From contig CP145409.1 of the NCBI GenBank assembly GCA_036867785.1, positions 1,054,001-1,118,000 on the forward strand: a stretch of DNA of 64,000 nt, read 5' to 3'. The stretch is from Plasmodiophora brassicae. Taxonomy: Eukaryota; Endomyxa: Phytomyxea; Phytomyxea; Plasmodiophorida. Shown piece after piece: positions 45,011 to 55,744 of this stretch. The position numbers and the translations under genes are program-made. Below the pieces are notes generated by a model. That model was not told where the DNA came from. It made no database searches and saw only the letters and a list, made by a program, of their open reading frames with translations. The first letter of the stretch is position 1; the number at the start of each line of letters is the position of its first letter.

Positions 45011-46253
45011 ATGACGTTGCCATCCATGCAGACAGCGGTGGTGGGTTCTTCGCGAAGCCCAGTCACAATCGCGTACAATGTCGTCGGGGACGACAACGAC
45101 GCGACCAAGGCCAGAGTGTTGCTGATCATGGGGCTGGGCACACCGGGCGTCATGTGGCAGACCACTGCCGAACACCTTGCTGCCAATGGGTTCTGCTGCG
45201 TATTCTACGACAACCGCGGTCCGTCTCGATTTCGTAACCGTTCGCTGACACGCTCTAATCGGAGGTCTGTCCAGGAGTCGGTCATTCGTCATGCCCGATG
45301 TTAGGATACAGTATCAGGGCGATGGCTGAGGATGCGCTGGGCCTTGTGCGCCACCTGAAATGGGACGATGGCAAGGTGCCGCTTGTGGCCGCCGGGATCA
45401 GCATGGGTACGTTGCGTGTCACAACCGCACGCTGGCCGACTCTGGGTGACGACTGTCTTCCGTGCAGGCGGGATGATTCTTCAGGAACTTCTGCTGCTTG
45501 CGCCGCCCTCCACATTTGCTGCTGCTGCATTCGTCAGCACTCATGCAGGGATGACGGTGCCACCGGTCGGTTTCAGTATCGTTCCGGTTGCTGCATCACG
45601 AATAACGTCGCCTGTGATACAGGTCACCACTGTGTATAAAGTCCTGCAGTTGGTCATGCGGCGACGACCAATATCTCCCGAAGAGCACACCGCCGGTTTC
45701 ATGTCTTTGCTGTTCACCCAGGAATGGCTGCAATCACCTTCCAGACACGACTCGACCATAACCAATCTGGAGTTTACGACTCCGATCTTTACGGAGATGA
45801 TCGCGTCGAGGCCCCCGCAGGCGCTCGCAGGTGCAATGGGACACATCACGGCCGTCACAACACATTTCTTCCCATGGTACAAGCTGCAGAAGCTCAAGGC
45901 TCTTGATATCCCGTACCTCGTGATGACTGGGTCACATGACACCGTAAGTTGCTTGCAGAGTCGAATCGAACAGCTGTGTTCAGTTAACCATTTTCCATCG
46001 CCGGCAGTTGGTGCGACCTTCAAACTCGCATTACATAGCGAAGCACCTGGGCGCTCCACTGGAAGTGTTCGATCAGGTTATTGTATCCCAGTTCCGCTTC
46101 TGCTGCGCGTTTCTCACTTCTGATCAGGCTGGACACTCGATTGAGGTCGAAGACCCGGAACGATACTACTCCCTGTTGGTCGACTTGTTTTCAAGAGGTT
46201 TTGAGCGATGGAAATCGTTTGAATGTGCCGACGATCCCGCACATAGTGCATAA
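45011..46253 (+). CDS. Alpha/beta-hydrolase
   Basis: Five exons: 45011-45218, 45275-45406, 45468-45943, 46008-46076 and 46128-46253 (336 residues). Introns are 56, 61, 64 and 51 nt. Every join restores the fold: FYDNRGVGHSS, GISMGGMILQEL (nucleophile elbow G-x-S-x-G), TGSHDTLVRPSN (acid) and FDQAGHSIEVEDP (catalytic His). The Ser/Asp/His order is that of lipases and esterases of the alpha/beta-hydrolase superfamily. No signal peptide is visible. Substrate unknown; small ester or lipid hydrolysis is likely. Confidence 0.9.
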
Positions 46254-46304
46254 TGCTGTATTTCAGGCAAAGAGTGATAAACTGATAATCAGTCGACCCG
46301 CAGT

Positions 46305-47869
46305 TTATAACACCAACAGGACAGCGGTGACGACCAGGATGAGTGCGCCAGTGACGATGATGGTTTCGGCGGGCGCTTCGCTGACTACGGGGCCGAACAG
46401 GCAGTTCAGGACGTCAGTGCAGACTGGGTCCGGTGCTACAACAGGCCCGAGGCGATTACTATGACGCTCGCTAATCCGACACGGTCGCCATTCTACCTTT
46501 CGTCGGTGGCGGACGCTTAGAGACGACGGCTGGTGGGCCGTTCTTTGCAGCACTGTGACACAGTACACGCGCTCAGAGATGGCATACGTGCACCAGCTAG
46601 GTCCTATTCACCATGACACAGACATATCGCTGAACACGACGAATGGAGGCTCTTCGGGGTCCCATGCGGAGTAATTCGTGAAGCCGGCCCAGTCCCTGTC
46701 CAGGTCTGTCAGTTCACGCATGAAGCAACATCTCGTGGACCGTCGCGATACAACATACGATGCAAGAGGCGTCTGCCAGATGCCGAACGATATGCGCGAC
46801 GGATCAGACGGGAAGTTCCCATCGCCCGGATTGTGAACACGGTAGTACTCGACACCATTGACCAGCCAAATGATCCGGTCTTCGTTCCAGTCGATCTGCG
46901 GGTATCGTCAGCGTATTCGCAAACGGTGAAGCATCGTATACCGTGTGTGTGAGGAGATTCAGTGCCGTATCGTAAGGGACTGTGACCAGGCGACCGTGCG
47001 CTGACGCTCCTGTACGATACACACGAATCGATCAGCGACCAGCGATCCATTGGGCCCAGAGGTCAAACATCCAACCGTCTCTATTCTTGACGAGCATGGC
47101 ATGCCAATACCTGTTGGACAATCAGCCGGCGTGCAACGGCAATAGGCGTGCGAGCACCGACCAGTTGTACTGAATATTGTAACGATCAGCGCCCACGATT
47201 TCAATGTCAATCTCGTCTTCCGTGTTGCTCATTGTTATGAAACTGGTCACCACTCCGTCGACTCCCGACTGATTGAACGTGGCGCTGACAACGCCCTGTA
47301 CACCACGTCGCATAAGGCAGTGACGTCAGCGTAGCAGGGCGCGCACACGTACGTAATGGAGGAATCGCGCCGTCGAAACAACCGTCCCCGTGGAAGCCTC
47401 CTCGAGATTCTTAGGGTACTTCATCTACGATAACCGGCGAGATCACAACGCGAACATCGTATCGCCGGATATGTGCTTACGGGAATCTTCAACTGCCCAT
47501 CGACAATAGTCGGGTCACCGCCCTCGATGACGAACTGGGCTGACGCAGATGGCACCGGTTTCTCAGCGTAATCGTGGAACCAGACCGCCTATGGCGCAGC
47601 ACGGGTCAACAGACGCATCGGTGAACCGAAGCACAGGCGTCGACCTCGTTGTCGAAATTGACGAAGTCGGTGGCCCAGTTGCAGAACTCGCCGTCAAACA
47701 GGCACTTTGACGGATCCTTGTTATCGGGCGCTGTACAAAGGCAGCACAGCACGTCAGCGGCGGCGGGAGGCGAGAGACATTCCCACTGACTCTGGCAAGG
47801 GATCCAGGGCAACTGCGCACGGGTGACCTCGACCACGACCGCGAAGCACACCAGCAATCGGACGCACAT
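46305..47869 (-). CDS. Membrane-anchored GH16-family glycosidase/transglycosylase
   Basis: Ten exons: 47869-47645, 47588-47481, 47424-47353, 47295-47162, 47110-47076, 47009-46942, 46895-46759, 46695-46612, 46552-46497 and 46435-46305. They total exactly 350 codons (349 residues); introns are 46-66 nt. A signal peptide (MCVRLLVCFAVVVEVTRA) is followed by a Cys-rich segment, then the catalytic motif EIDIE (nucleophile, assisting Asp, acid/base of GH16) in TEDEIDIEIVGAD. LTHTIDWNEDRIIWLVNG follows. The last exon gives a membrane helix (IIVTGALILVVTAVLLVL) at the very C-terminus. The layout resembles fungal Crh-type wall enzymes; polysaccharide remodelling at the cell surface is inferred. Confidence 0.9.
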
Positions 47870-48542
47870 AGGTGATGAAATGATCGCAGCCTTGCTCGGA
47901 CGTTGAGGTGACCCCTTTGAATTAACCACATATTCAGTCATAGTGGCCGAAATACAGAGGGCACCGATACGTCGAAGTGCTGTAAAGGGAGACACACGCA
48001 CGACGTCGGATGCGATACGCCATCGTGCATCGACGGTAGGGCAGCATACGTCAGCGAACGACTGAAATGCAGTGCTACAAGACTGGTCACAACCCGACTA
48101 TGATCTTGAACAGGTACAGAAGGTCGAGCAAAGGACAACAGGGAAATCGGGAGCCTAACATTCCTGATATCGTTCGACATTTTCGACCACCACTACGCTT
48201 TGCAATGAGGGGGCCACGATGACAATATCACAGGGACGCGATTTGAACAGCAGGGCACAGTTGAAAATGGAAGATGTTTAGCATGTGGGTCTACAGAACT
48301 CATATGGGACGCGTATACAATGTTTCGAAACAATAACGGCGTCGCAACGTGATTACTCAAGCAATGGCTTTTCTACGATTGCTCGTTAATTGGACATGGG
48401 TGGTGAACGGGAATGGTGGTACCATATAAAGTGAGTCTTCGTCGCGAAAGAAGGAAAGGACGCGGTGCTAACACAGATCAGTCAGTTTTGTGATCACTCT
48501 TAAAGGCGAACAGGAAACTGACCAGGTCGGAAGGCATGCGTC
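47870..48542. other. Spacer of about 670 bases
   Basis: This is the upstream flank of the GH16 gene and downstream flank of Cyp40. A plus-strand CATATAAAG at about 48424-48432 resembles a TATA box, but I find no plus-strand gene after it. Confidence 0.35.
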
Positions 48543-49860
48543 CTAACGACCTTTGGTAGCTGGTACATCCCCATCAGGCAAACTGCGTCTCGCGTTGGCA
48601 ACAACTGCCTCACGATCGCCCATCCTGCGAGGAAAGTTACACCCACCCAGAGCATGTCAGAAAATGCACCTACTTGAGAGCTTCCACAGCTATTTCTCGA
48701 CGCCGAACCGCCTTGACGTTCCCCGGTCGATGGTGCAAGACTGTGTCAAGTATGCCAATGGCCTAACACTAGACGTTAGATTCAACCCTTGTAGTGCGAT
48801 GGTGCAATATGACCTCCTGATACCGGCCGATTCGTGTCCATGCCAGAGCTTGATTCAACCAGCAGGTAACACGTGCGTCCATAAGCAGTTCCTCTTCTTC
48901 AGGCGTTGCCAGGAGGTCTTCCTCCAGGTACTTCAGCGCCTTGTCATACTTCCGCAAACTCAATTCGAACTCCCCTTTCCAGAACAGGTCATTGCCAAGT
49001 TGACGAACGGCATGCGAAATCTCCATTTTATCACTGATCTGAACGTGAAGCAAATTAGAGCAGAAAGTCACACAATTGTAATTCCAAGCTTTCGGTGGCG
49101 TACTTCAAGCACTTCTGGATGGTCTTCAGGGAACCCAGGATACGGGTCAAGCGGGTCTACTGGCGCTGACCAATCAACCTTGCACTGGCCACAATGGGCA
49201 ATGCGAACTTCGTAGATTGGGCGCTCGTTCGGCAGCGTTTCCATACGTTCAATCACCCGCAGTACATCCTGAAGCGAATCAGATCACATGAATTTGCAAC
49301 GTCGTTCGCGTATAAGGATAACTGTTCACCATTCCGTGTGCAACCCGTCCGAATACAATTGTCTGGCTGGTCAAATGGCTAGCAGCAACGAGTGTGTCAG
49401 CGCATCATATCCAAGGGGCAGTGTTCGCCATCGGTTACGCTGCTGGTGCCATGGAGATGAAGAACTGGCAAGTGTTCGTGTTCGGTTTCCCAAGCGTCGC
49501 CGTACATAACAAGCCGGCACGATCGACCTCGATCCGTTCCGGGTCATCATCGAAAATGTCAGTACCATAAATGGACCATGCCCCGCGCCCATCGCCATTG
49601 ACAATGTCGCCACCGCCTATCAACAGTCCTCTAACAACGCGGTGCAGGCGCGTCCCGCGGTACGACTGTTCGCCGTCGTCAACACACAGTCGTCGGAAAT
49701 TCTACATTCCAATGAGCAATGTTTGTTCTTCGTTTCAATCCGCGCGAGCACGCACCTCGCTAGCGAGCGGCGTACGGTCCGTGAACAGCTCGAACACGAC
49801 GCGGCCAAGCGACGCGCCGGGCAGGTCGCTGGCGAGCTCGACGAAGACGTGCGTCGACAT
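48543..49860 (-). CDS. PPID: Cyclophilin-40-type peptidyl-prolyl isomerase with TPR repeats
   Basis: Seven exons: 49860-49756, 49701-49439, 49378-49330, 49268-49104, 49038-48814, 48762-48674 and 48624-48543 (325 residues). Introns are 49-65 nt. Residues 1-150 are cyclophilin (GRVVFELFTDRTPLASENFR; HRVVRG; GKPNTNTCQFFIS). The Trp that contacts cyclosporin in most cyclophilins is His (AHLTSQTIVFGRV), as in Cyp40. A DPYPGFPEDHPE linker and TPR repeats (LGNDLFWKGEFELSLRKY; AIGILDTVLHHRPGNVKAV) follow. Cyp40 is an Hsp90/Hsp70 co-chaperone binding EEVD tails. It is shorter than human PPID (370). GGD replaces the usual QGGD before the active-site loop. Confidence 0.93.
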
Positions 49861-50173
49861 CCGCGGGCGCAGAGTTCTTCGCCGACTCTGCGCAGTTCTG
49901 CAACCCGGTGCAGTTCGCTGCGCCTCTGCCACTGCGGTACATCCATGATGTTCCTCCCGAGCCAGTCAGACCCAAAAGTAGAGCCACGAACGCCATCATT
50001 CGTCGTCGTTCATGCTTGCAGTTCCCCACTGTGGCGACAGGTGGAAACTGCGACGGCGGTGTGCAGCTTCCCACTAGGTACTCGCAGCAGCGCAGGTGAC
50101 GTGCGACGTGGTAATTGGCATCCCTCTCAAGTCCGTGGTGGCTGTTTGGGTGCCATCGTCGTGTGCGTCCGGG
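49861..50173. other. Bidirectional promoter region, Cyp40 and EF-Ts
   Basis: About 310 bases between divergent ATGs. No TATA box stands out. Confidence 0.4.
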
Positions 50174-51064
50174 ATGATGATGTGGTGTCGCCGCGCGCTG
50201 TCGACGTCGGCAGTGCCGGTGGACCTGGTGCGATCGCTGCGTGCGAAAACGGGTGCGCCAATTGTCGATTGTCAAAAGGCATTGCTGGAGGCGAAGCTGG
50301 ATATGGATGGTGCCATGCGTCACCTACGGACGACGGGTCTGGCCCGCGCGAGCAAGTATGAAATGCGACCGACGAACCAGGGCGTGATCGCGTTGGCGTC
50401 TGGCCCCGAGGGAGCCGTCCTTATTGAGCTCCAGAGCGAAACGGATTTCGTGGCTCAGAACGAGATCTTCTTGAAGCTGGCGCAGTCGGCGGCTGCCTCC
50501 GCTCTGAAACAATGCACAACGAGCGGTGACTGGGCTAAACCCGACGTCGACGCCATCAAGTCGGGGACAGAAGAGGCGTTCACCGATGCGCTGGTTGCGC
50601 TGCGTGAGAATATCGTCCTGTCTCGCGCCGTTGGGATTCCCGTCCCGCCCGGGTCGTTGCTTGCATCCTACGTGCACAACAAGAAGATGCCGGGCGTTGG
50701 ACAGATCGGTGTCATCGCTGCCCTATCCGGCGACAAAGCGGCGGAGATCGGCGACAAGATCGCCATGCATATCGCGGCCACGTCACCGACGTGCATCGAT
50801 GCCAAGGACATGCCCAGCGCAATGGTCGACGCCGAGCGTACCATCCTGCTGGAGCAGGCGCGGTTAGCGATCCCGGACAAGCCGCAGAAGATCCTCGACT
50901 CGATCGTCAACGGGCGCCTGCAGAAATGGATCTCGGAACGTGTCCTGCTCGATCAGGTCTTCGCCCTGGGCGACGCCCAGCGCACCATTCGTGCCATTCT
51001 CAGCGACCACAACGCGACCGTCAACGCGTTCGCCCGCTTGCGCATCGGTGAGCAGCGCTGCTAG
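50174..51064 (+). CDS. TSFM: Mitochondrial translation elongation factor Ts
   Basis: Single exon, 296 residues from the ATG at 50174. The Arg/Ser-rich start (MMMWCRRALSTSA) is a plausible mitochondrial presequence. A UBA-like N-domain follows (VRSLRAKTGAPIVDCQKAL...AMRHLRTTGLARA), then the hallmark SETDFVAQNEIF. The core ends with YVHNKKMPGVGQIGVIAAL. The protein exchanges GDP on mitochondrial EF-Tu. Length agrees with animal mitochondrial EF-Ts. Confidence 0.95.
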   Translation: MMMWCRRALSTSAVPVDLVRSLRAKTGAPIVDCQKALLEAKLDMDGAMRHLRTTGLARASKYEMRPTNQGVIALASGPEGAVLIELQSETDFVAQNEIFLKLAQSAAASALKQCTTSGDWAKPDVDAIKSGTEEAFTDALVALRENIVLSRAVGIPVPPGSLLASYVHNKKMPGVGQIGVIAALSGDKAAEIGDKIAMHIAATSPTCIDAKDMPSAMVDAERTILLEQARLAIPDKPQKILDSIVNGRLQKWISERVLLDQVFALGDAQRTIRAILSDHNATVNAFARLRIGEQRC

Positions 51065-51125
51065 GCAACGTATTCCGGTACACTGAACTGTTTAGAACGC
51101 AATCCTCCTATTTCGTATCTTATTA

Positions 51126-53066
51126 TCATAACGTCGTTGTACTCGAGACGGCACGGAGCTGCTCCAGCGCCGACTGCTTGAACGGCCCGATCATGCACGG
51201 GCGGTACTGTTTGCTGTAGGCGTGCGTGAATTGCTCAGCGACGTTATGGTCCCCGTCGCTGGCGAATGGTGCATGAAGGTACCGATTCGACAGGTCGGGG
51301 CGTTCCCGTCGCGCGTACGAGAAGTCCACCTTCACCGATTGCTCAAGCTGGTCGACAGCTTCGCGTTCTGGTGGCCTTGTCATCGATGTCGACCGCGACC
51401 GCGTCTCAACCTTGGCAGGGGTGGCATTCCGCTTCTGATACTGCTGCTCGGGAGCTGGTTCGTTGCCGGTTTCAATATGGCCCGTTGTGGGATCGCTGGG
51501 CCAGATGTACCCATCTTCGATCGCCGCGTCTCCGGCGTCTTCATCAGTGTCGTTACCGTCCTCATCATCGCTATCACTGATCACGGCCCGGGCACCACGA
51601 CGGGCGTTGACAGCACGAACGCGATCGTATGGCATTGGGAGCGTTAGTGACCCGTCCAAGGTTCCACCATGGGACGCATGCAGATACGTGCTGTTGAGCC
51701 GGCGTTCAGTATCGGTCATCTGGTGCTGGTTCTGCTTCGCGACAGCGCCGAACTGGCCTTGCAAGTCATTGCGATAGGATTGCTGGCGATGGATTCTGTC
51801 TTCCTGTTGCTGGCGCCGCCGTTCCCTGTCGACGGCTTCCTGTTCTTTGAGGCGCTGCCTCTCCTGCCGATTCGCTTCGCGTGCTTGCTCCATTCGCTGG
51901 GCACGCTCAGCCAGCAGGTGCTCGTTGGCGGACTTGCACTGTTTGATCAGCTCACGACGCTGCTTCTTCTCCTGTTCAACCCGGGCGTCTTGCGCTTGAT
52001 CCCTCATACGCTGGTAATGGAGCACGTACTGCATCTCGCGTTCCTGCTGCTCCTTCTGAATACGCATGGCGTCCTGCCCGACCATCTCCATCTTAGCCTG
52101 CTTCTCGTAACGTTCCCGCTTCTTCTGTTCGTCTCGCATTCGCGCTTCTTGCTCGGCGCGTTCCATGGCCCGCATCCGGGCCACGTCCTCCTCGCGAGCT
52201 CTCGCCTTCAGCGCCTCCTTCGCCCGGTTCATTGCCTCGTTCTGCTTGTACGCGTCGGCGAACTGAGTAAGACGCGCCTCTCGCTCACTCTGCTCCTTCC
52301 TCCGTTCCACTTTATGGAGCTTCTTCAGCTCCTTCAACCTGCGATTGTCTTCATCGATGCGCCCCTGGCGCTCTCGAGCCATCGCATCCATCTTCATCTT
52401 GCGCATCGTCGTCATGACCTCGTAGATCTCCTTCTTCTCCGCCTGTTTCCTAACAGACTCCTCCTGCTGACGTCGACGCTCGTCTTCAGATCGCTGCTGC
52501 ATCTCCTGGAGCTCAGCGGCCTTCATCTGTTCCCGAGCCGCTACCTGCTTGTCGTGCACGCGCATCTGGTCTAGCAGCTCCCTCCCGATCCCCTTCCGCT
52601 TACGCTGCTCTTCCTGCTTCAATAGCTCTGCCTGCATGTTCGCATACCGTTTCTGCAGGTCAATGACCTTTGCCCAGTCGTCGTTATCCATGTTCCGCTT
52701 GCCGGCGAGGTGACCATATCCGGACACCGGGGTTGGACCATTCGTCAGCGATTGCTCCATCTCTGGTTGCTCCTGGTGCTCCGTTCGCTGAGGCAATGCG
52801 GGTGGTGTCGCCGTTGCGACAGCGACGTCAACAAATGTGTTCTGGCGGACGCGATCCGCAACAGCAGAGGCGGCATCATCGGTTGGCATGTGCAGTAGGT
52901 CATCAATGGCGGCGTCGCCGCTCGTCAAGTAGTCCTTGGCAAGAGACACCAGTTCGTGATGATGACCGAATCGTTTTTCCAGACGGTAGATGATCGACTC
53001 GCGTTTCCGCTGCCGGATCAGCTGATCCCGCTGCCTGCCGGCAGCGCCGGGCGCCGCCGTCGCCAT
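51126..53066 (-). CDS. Long coiled-coil protein, possibly flagellar
   Basis: 646 residues from the ATG at 53066. A short helical head (SIIYRLEKRFGHHHELVSL; DYLTSGDAAIDDLL) is followed by about 330 residues of nearly unbroken Arg/Glu/Gln/Lys coiled coil (about 125-460). The tail is acidic and Ser/Thr-rich, with SDSDDEDGNDTDED. The composition resembles trichohyalin/plectin-homology and axonemal CFAP proteins. With DZIP1 in the same window a flagellar role is possible, but I cannot assign a family. The very large open frame on the opposite strand is a composition shadow. Confidence 0.85.
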   Translation of the reverse strand: MATAAPGAAGRQRDQLIRQRKRESIIYRLEKRFGHHHELVSLAKDYLTSGDAAIDDLLHMPTDDAASAVADRVRQNTFVDVAVATATPPALPQRTEHQEQPEMEQSLTNGPTPVSGYGHLAGKRNMDNDDWAKVIDLQKRYANMQAELLKQEEQRKRKGIGRELLDQMRVHDKQVAAREQMKAAELQEMQQRSEDERRRQQEESVRKQAEKKEIYEVMTTMRKMKMDAMARERQGRIDEDNRRLKELKKLHKVERRKEQSEREARLTQFADAYKQNEAMNRAKEALKARAREEDVARMRAMERAEQEARMRDEQKKRERYEKQAKMEMVGQDAMRIQKEQQEREMQYVLHYQRMRDQAQDARVEQEKKQRRELIKQCKSANEHLLAERAQRMEQAREANRQERQRLKEQEAVDRERRRQQQEDRIHRQQSYRNDLQGQFGAVAKQNQHQMTDTERRLNSTYLHASHGGTLDGSLTLPMPYDRVRAVNARRGARAVISDSDDEDGNDTDEDAGDAAIEDGYIWPSDPTTGHIETGNEPAPEQQYQKRNATPAKVETRSRSTSMTRPPEREAVDQLEQSVKVDFSYARRERPDLSNRYLHAPFASDGDHNVAEQFTHAYSKQYRPCMIGPFKQSALEQLRAVSSTTTL

Positions 53067-53190
53067 TGTCAGGGATTGATCAGTTACCAGGAGGGCGCCC
53101 AGATACGAGCTCGACCCCGGGGGGGCACGAGCCAGCCAGATATTCCGATCTGGTCACGCCAATGCACTGTTCCGAATAAATAACGCATTG

Positions 53191-53907
53191 TTACAGTGTC
53201 GGGTGCGCCGACCCGAGCCGATCCGAGAACGCCTGCAGGGCGTCGTCGCTGATGCGGGCCCGTTTCTGCGCGGTTTCGCTCGTGTGGACGCGCACCCGCG
53301 AGATCAGGTGCCGCATGCTGTTCGGGATGGCTTCGATCGTGGCCGGCTTGCGTTTGAACCCGCGGTGATGGTTGTCGACGATTCGTTTCAGGGTGCGGCG
53401 TGCGTCCGCATCCGAACATCCCGTCACGTTCGACAGCTGCTGAACGGTCTGCTCCAGCATCGACGGCGTATCTGGCTGGAGCGTCATGCTCAGGTATGGG
53501 ATCAGGTGGTCGGCCACAATGAACGTCGGCGTGATCTCGGGGCTCGACAGAATGCAGACGGCGACGAACATCTTCACTTCGTCGTACAGCGTGTCGACGT
53601 CATCGTACCGGGAGCGAATATTGTACAGAACTTGTTTCATCGCGGTGAACAGAAGCTTGGGAGAATCGGGAACAGACGCGGGGGCAGCGGCCGCGATGGC
53701 GGTAGATTCGACGGGGGCTGAAACGAGAACTGGCGGCCGGACAATTCGCGGCCATCGTCCGTCATCGCTCTCCAGTTGCGCATCGAGGAGGTCCGACACC
53801 TTCAAATCAAGCGCGTCGGCCGCTACTGTTACCCGTTGCGCCATGTGCCGCAGTGACGACAACGATTCGAGCAATCGCTCCCGGAAGTCATCCTCGCTGA
53901 GCGCCAT
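53191..53907 (-). CDS. Hypothetical nuclear-like helical protein
   Basis: 238 residues from the ATG at 53907, single exon. It is helical throughout (FRERLLESLSSLRHMAQRV; LFTAMKQVLYNIRSRYDDV). It has basic stretches FKRKP and QKRAR that could be nuclear signals, and no signal peptide or membrane span. The stop is only about 125 bases from the start of the coiled-coil gene downstream on the same strand. I recognise no family. Confidence 0.65.
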   Translation of the reverse strand: MALSEDDFRERLLESLSSLRHMAQRVTVAADALDLKVSDLLDAQLESDDGRWPRIVRPPVLVSAPVESTAIAAAAPASVPDSPKLLFTAMKQVLYNIRSRYDDVDTLYDEVKMFVAVCILSSPEITPTFIVADHLIPYLSMTLQPDTPSMLEQTVQQLSNVTGCSDADARRTLKRIVDNHHRGFKRKPATIEAIPNSMRHLISRVRVHTSETAQKRARISDDALQAFSDRLGSAHPTL

Positions 53908-54025
53908 CGTCGCCTCGCGGCTGTGAGCTGCATCTCGCCACGGAGTTTATTTCGCACGCAATACGGATGGTATCGCCATCTGCTTTTCTGCTGCCGAGTT
54001 CATGGCCTGCTTCAGGGATCCACGT

Positions 54026-55474
54026 TTACTGTGGTATAATGGATGCAGTCCTCCTCTCGCCAACGGTGACGAATATCGGACCGTTCTGAGCCGTATTGCG
54101 TCGGTCTACGGATTGATCGCCTACGCCATGCGACATGAGGACTCCCCGCAGGCGCCGTTCATGTTCGACCTTCTCGGCGAACTGCTCCCAGGCGTCCGAG
54201 TGCTCCAGCTTGAACCTTACAAAGGTATCCGAGTCCATCAGCCTAAGGATTTCCTTCTGGGCGCTCGTGAACATATTCCTGTGCAGGAGCGTGCTATCCT
54301 TGATCTGGTTGTTGCGGAACGCTCGCACAAAACTGGACGACAGGTTCACCTCCTGAGGAGCTCCTGAGGCCAGATACTCGTGATAGATCTGTCGCGCCAT
54401 GCTGAGGTTGTCATCCGAGGTACGCCTCGCGTAGTCGTCCCTGAACGACGCGACCGCGATGAAGAAGTTGAGGTTCTCACTGGCCATCTCTTTGTCGCAG
54501 AACGCCTTGAATTTCGCACAACCTTCTGGGCTCTTGATGAACTTCTCCAGCAATTGCAGGTCGTCATCGGAGTCGGTGTCGGCCATAAAGATTGGGAAAA
54601 CCATGGTCGTGATGACCAGGGTCGCAAAGACATACCCGAAGTTGTGCACTTCAGTGAAGACATCCGTCCAGAACGCATCCCTGGTAAATGCGGCCCTGGT
54701 CAGCGCGTCGATGTTGATCGCACCAAGACCGATGAAGTCGAGGGCCACAAACACGGCCTGCATGATGTTCAACATGATGTAGAATTGCATGCGGTGCTCG
54801 ACGGAAGGCGTCAGCGTCAACTGCTGTAGCAGGTTGCGCATGCGGACGACAATGCTGACCGTCAGGGCAATGATAATGATGCCCTCTGCGTGGTAGACCA
54901 GCTGTGGGTAGACGATGGACATGGAGACAGTCGGGGCCACCGCTTGTGCAATCGGGTACAACGCCAACGATAGAACCGAATACGCCTCGTATGCCAGGAA
55001 CTCCCAAGTACGACCGAACGAAACGCCCAGATGCTTCTTAACCGTAACATGCCAGTAGGCGAGGCCGAGAAAATGTGCACTGCTCTTCAGCGCGAATGAT
55101 ACGTTCAGCAGCTCGTTGCAGATTGGGAGCAGTGTAAACTGATCATAGGCGCTCCACTGGGCGGCCGGCAGTGGTACCACCTGGACAACGTCCTTGTGCG
55201 CCGAGTACTGGGTGACCAGGTATCCCTCCGTATACTTGATCTTGACGTTGATTGATTGATAGATGACCATGAGAATTAAGGAGACGAGGTTCAGGATGGC
55301 CAGGATGCCTTGGATGTTGGGCTGCCGTGTCCTCACGCTGATCGGGCGCAAGACGGCGATCCCCTGCTTGTTCTGTACGATACGTATCACCAGGTATACG
55401 GTCGAGATCGTCATCAGGGCGCACCGCTCAACGTACGACAGCGGTGCCAGATGTGACAACGCCAGCGGCAACAT
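54026..55474 (-). CDS. Type-B seven-helix RGS protein, copy 1
   Basis: Single exon, 482 residues from the ATG at 55474 (MLPLALSHLAPLSY). Seven hydrophobic helices occupy about residues 10-310, with conserved TRQPNIQGI after helix 1, HVTVKKHLGVSFGRTWEF between helices 3 and 4 and TTMVFPIF ending helix 7. A full RGS domain follows (LEKFIKSPEGCAKF; ASENLNFFIAVASFRDDY; IYHEYLASGAPQEVNLS; FVRFKLEHSDAWEQF). The seven-helix part shows no obvious similarity to the type-A set, so the same architecture appears twice. Unlike type A it has no introns. Predicted G-alpha GAP coupled to an unknown signal. Confidence 0.9.
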   Translation of the reverse strand: MLPLALSHLAPLSYVERCALMTISTVYLVIRIVQNKQGIAVLRPISVRTRQPNIQGILAILNLVSLILMVIYQSINVKIKYTEGYLVTQYSAHKDVVQVVPLPAAQWSAYDQFTLLPICNELLNVSFALKSSAHFLGLAYWHVTVKKHLGVSFGRTWEFLAYEAYSVLSLALYPIAQAVAPTVSMSIVYPQLVYHAEGIIIIALTVSIVVRMRNLLQQLTLTPSVEHRMQFYIMLNIMQAVFVALDFIGLGAINIDALTRAAFTRDAFWTDVFTEVHNFGYVFATLVITTMVFPIFMADTDSDDDLQLLEKFIKSPEGCAKFKAFCDKEMASENLNFFIAVASFRDDYARRTSDDNLSMARQIYHEYLASGAPQEVNLSSSFVRAFRNNQIKDSTLLHRNMFTSAQKEILRLMDSDTFVRFKLEHSDAWEQFAEKVEHERRLRGVLMSHGVGDQSVDRRNTAQNGPIFVTVGERRTASIIPQ

Positions 55475-55744
55475 GATGAACCACCGCTCTTGGCAGGCAA
55501 ATGCTGCACACGGATGGTGCGATCGCCCATAGGTACCAGCCCATATATCGTGCGAATCTCCATGACCTTCGATTGGTCAATCTCACAACGAAGGGCGGGA
55601 GGCACTGCTGAATAGCCGTAACTCTTCCCCCAAGCTCGACTTCCAACAGACCGACATTAGGAAGTTGCCATGAGGCACTCAGCATTGGTAAAGAAGGGGA
55701 CTGCGCCGACAACTCCTATTATGAATATACGCTGCGCAGGACCT

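Noticed and set aside
46608-46610. Stop codon as the end of the GH16 gene
   Set aside because: A donor at 46611 and two further introns of 59 and 61 nt connect to a C-terminal membrane helix, and the ten exons sum to whole codons.
48553-49215. 220-codon plus-strand frame
   Set aside because: It lies across the Cyp40 exons and introns. The minus-strand seven-exon model restores cyclophilin and TPR motifs with an exact codon sum.
51669-52574. 301-codon plus-strand frame rich in Leu/Ser/Phe
   Set aside because: Antisense of the Arg/Glu/Gln coiled-coil gene. GAG/CAG codons read as CTC/CTG on the other strand, giving a false hydrophobic protein.
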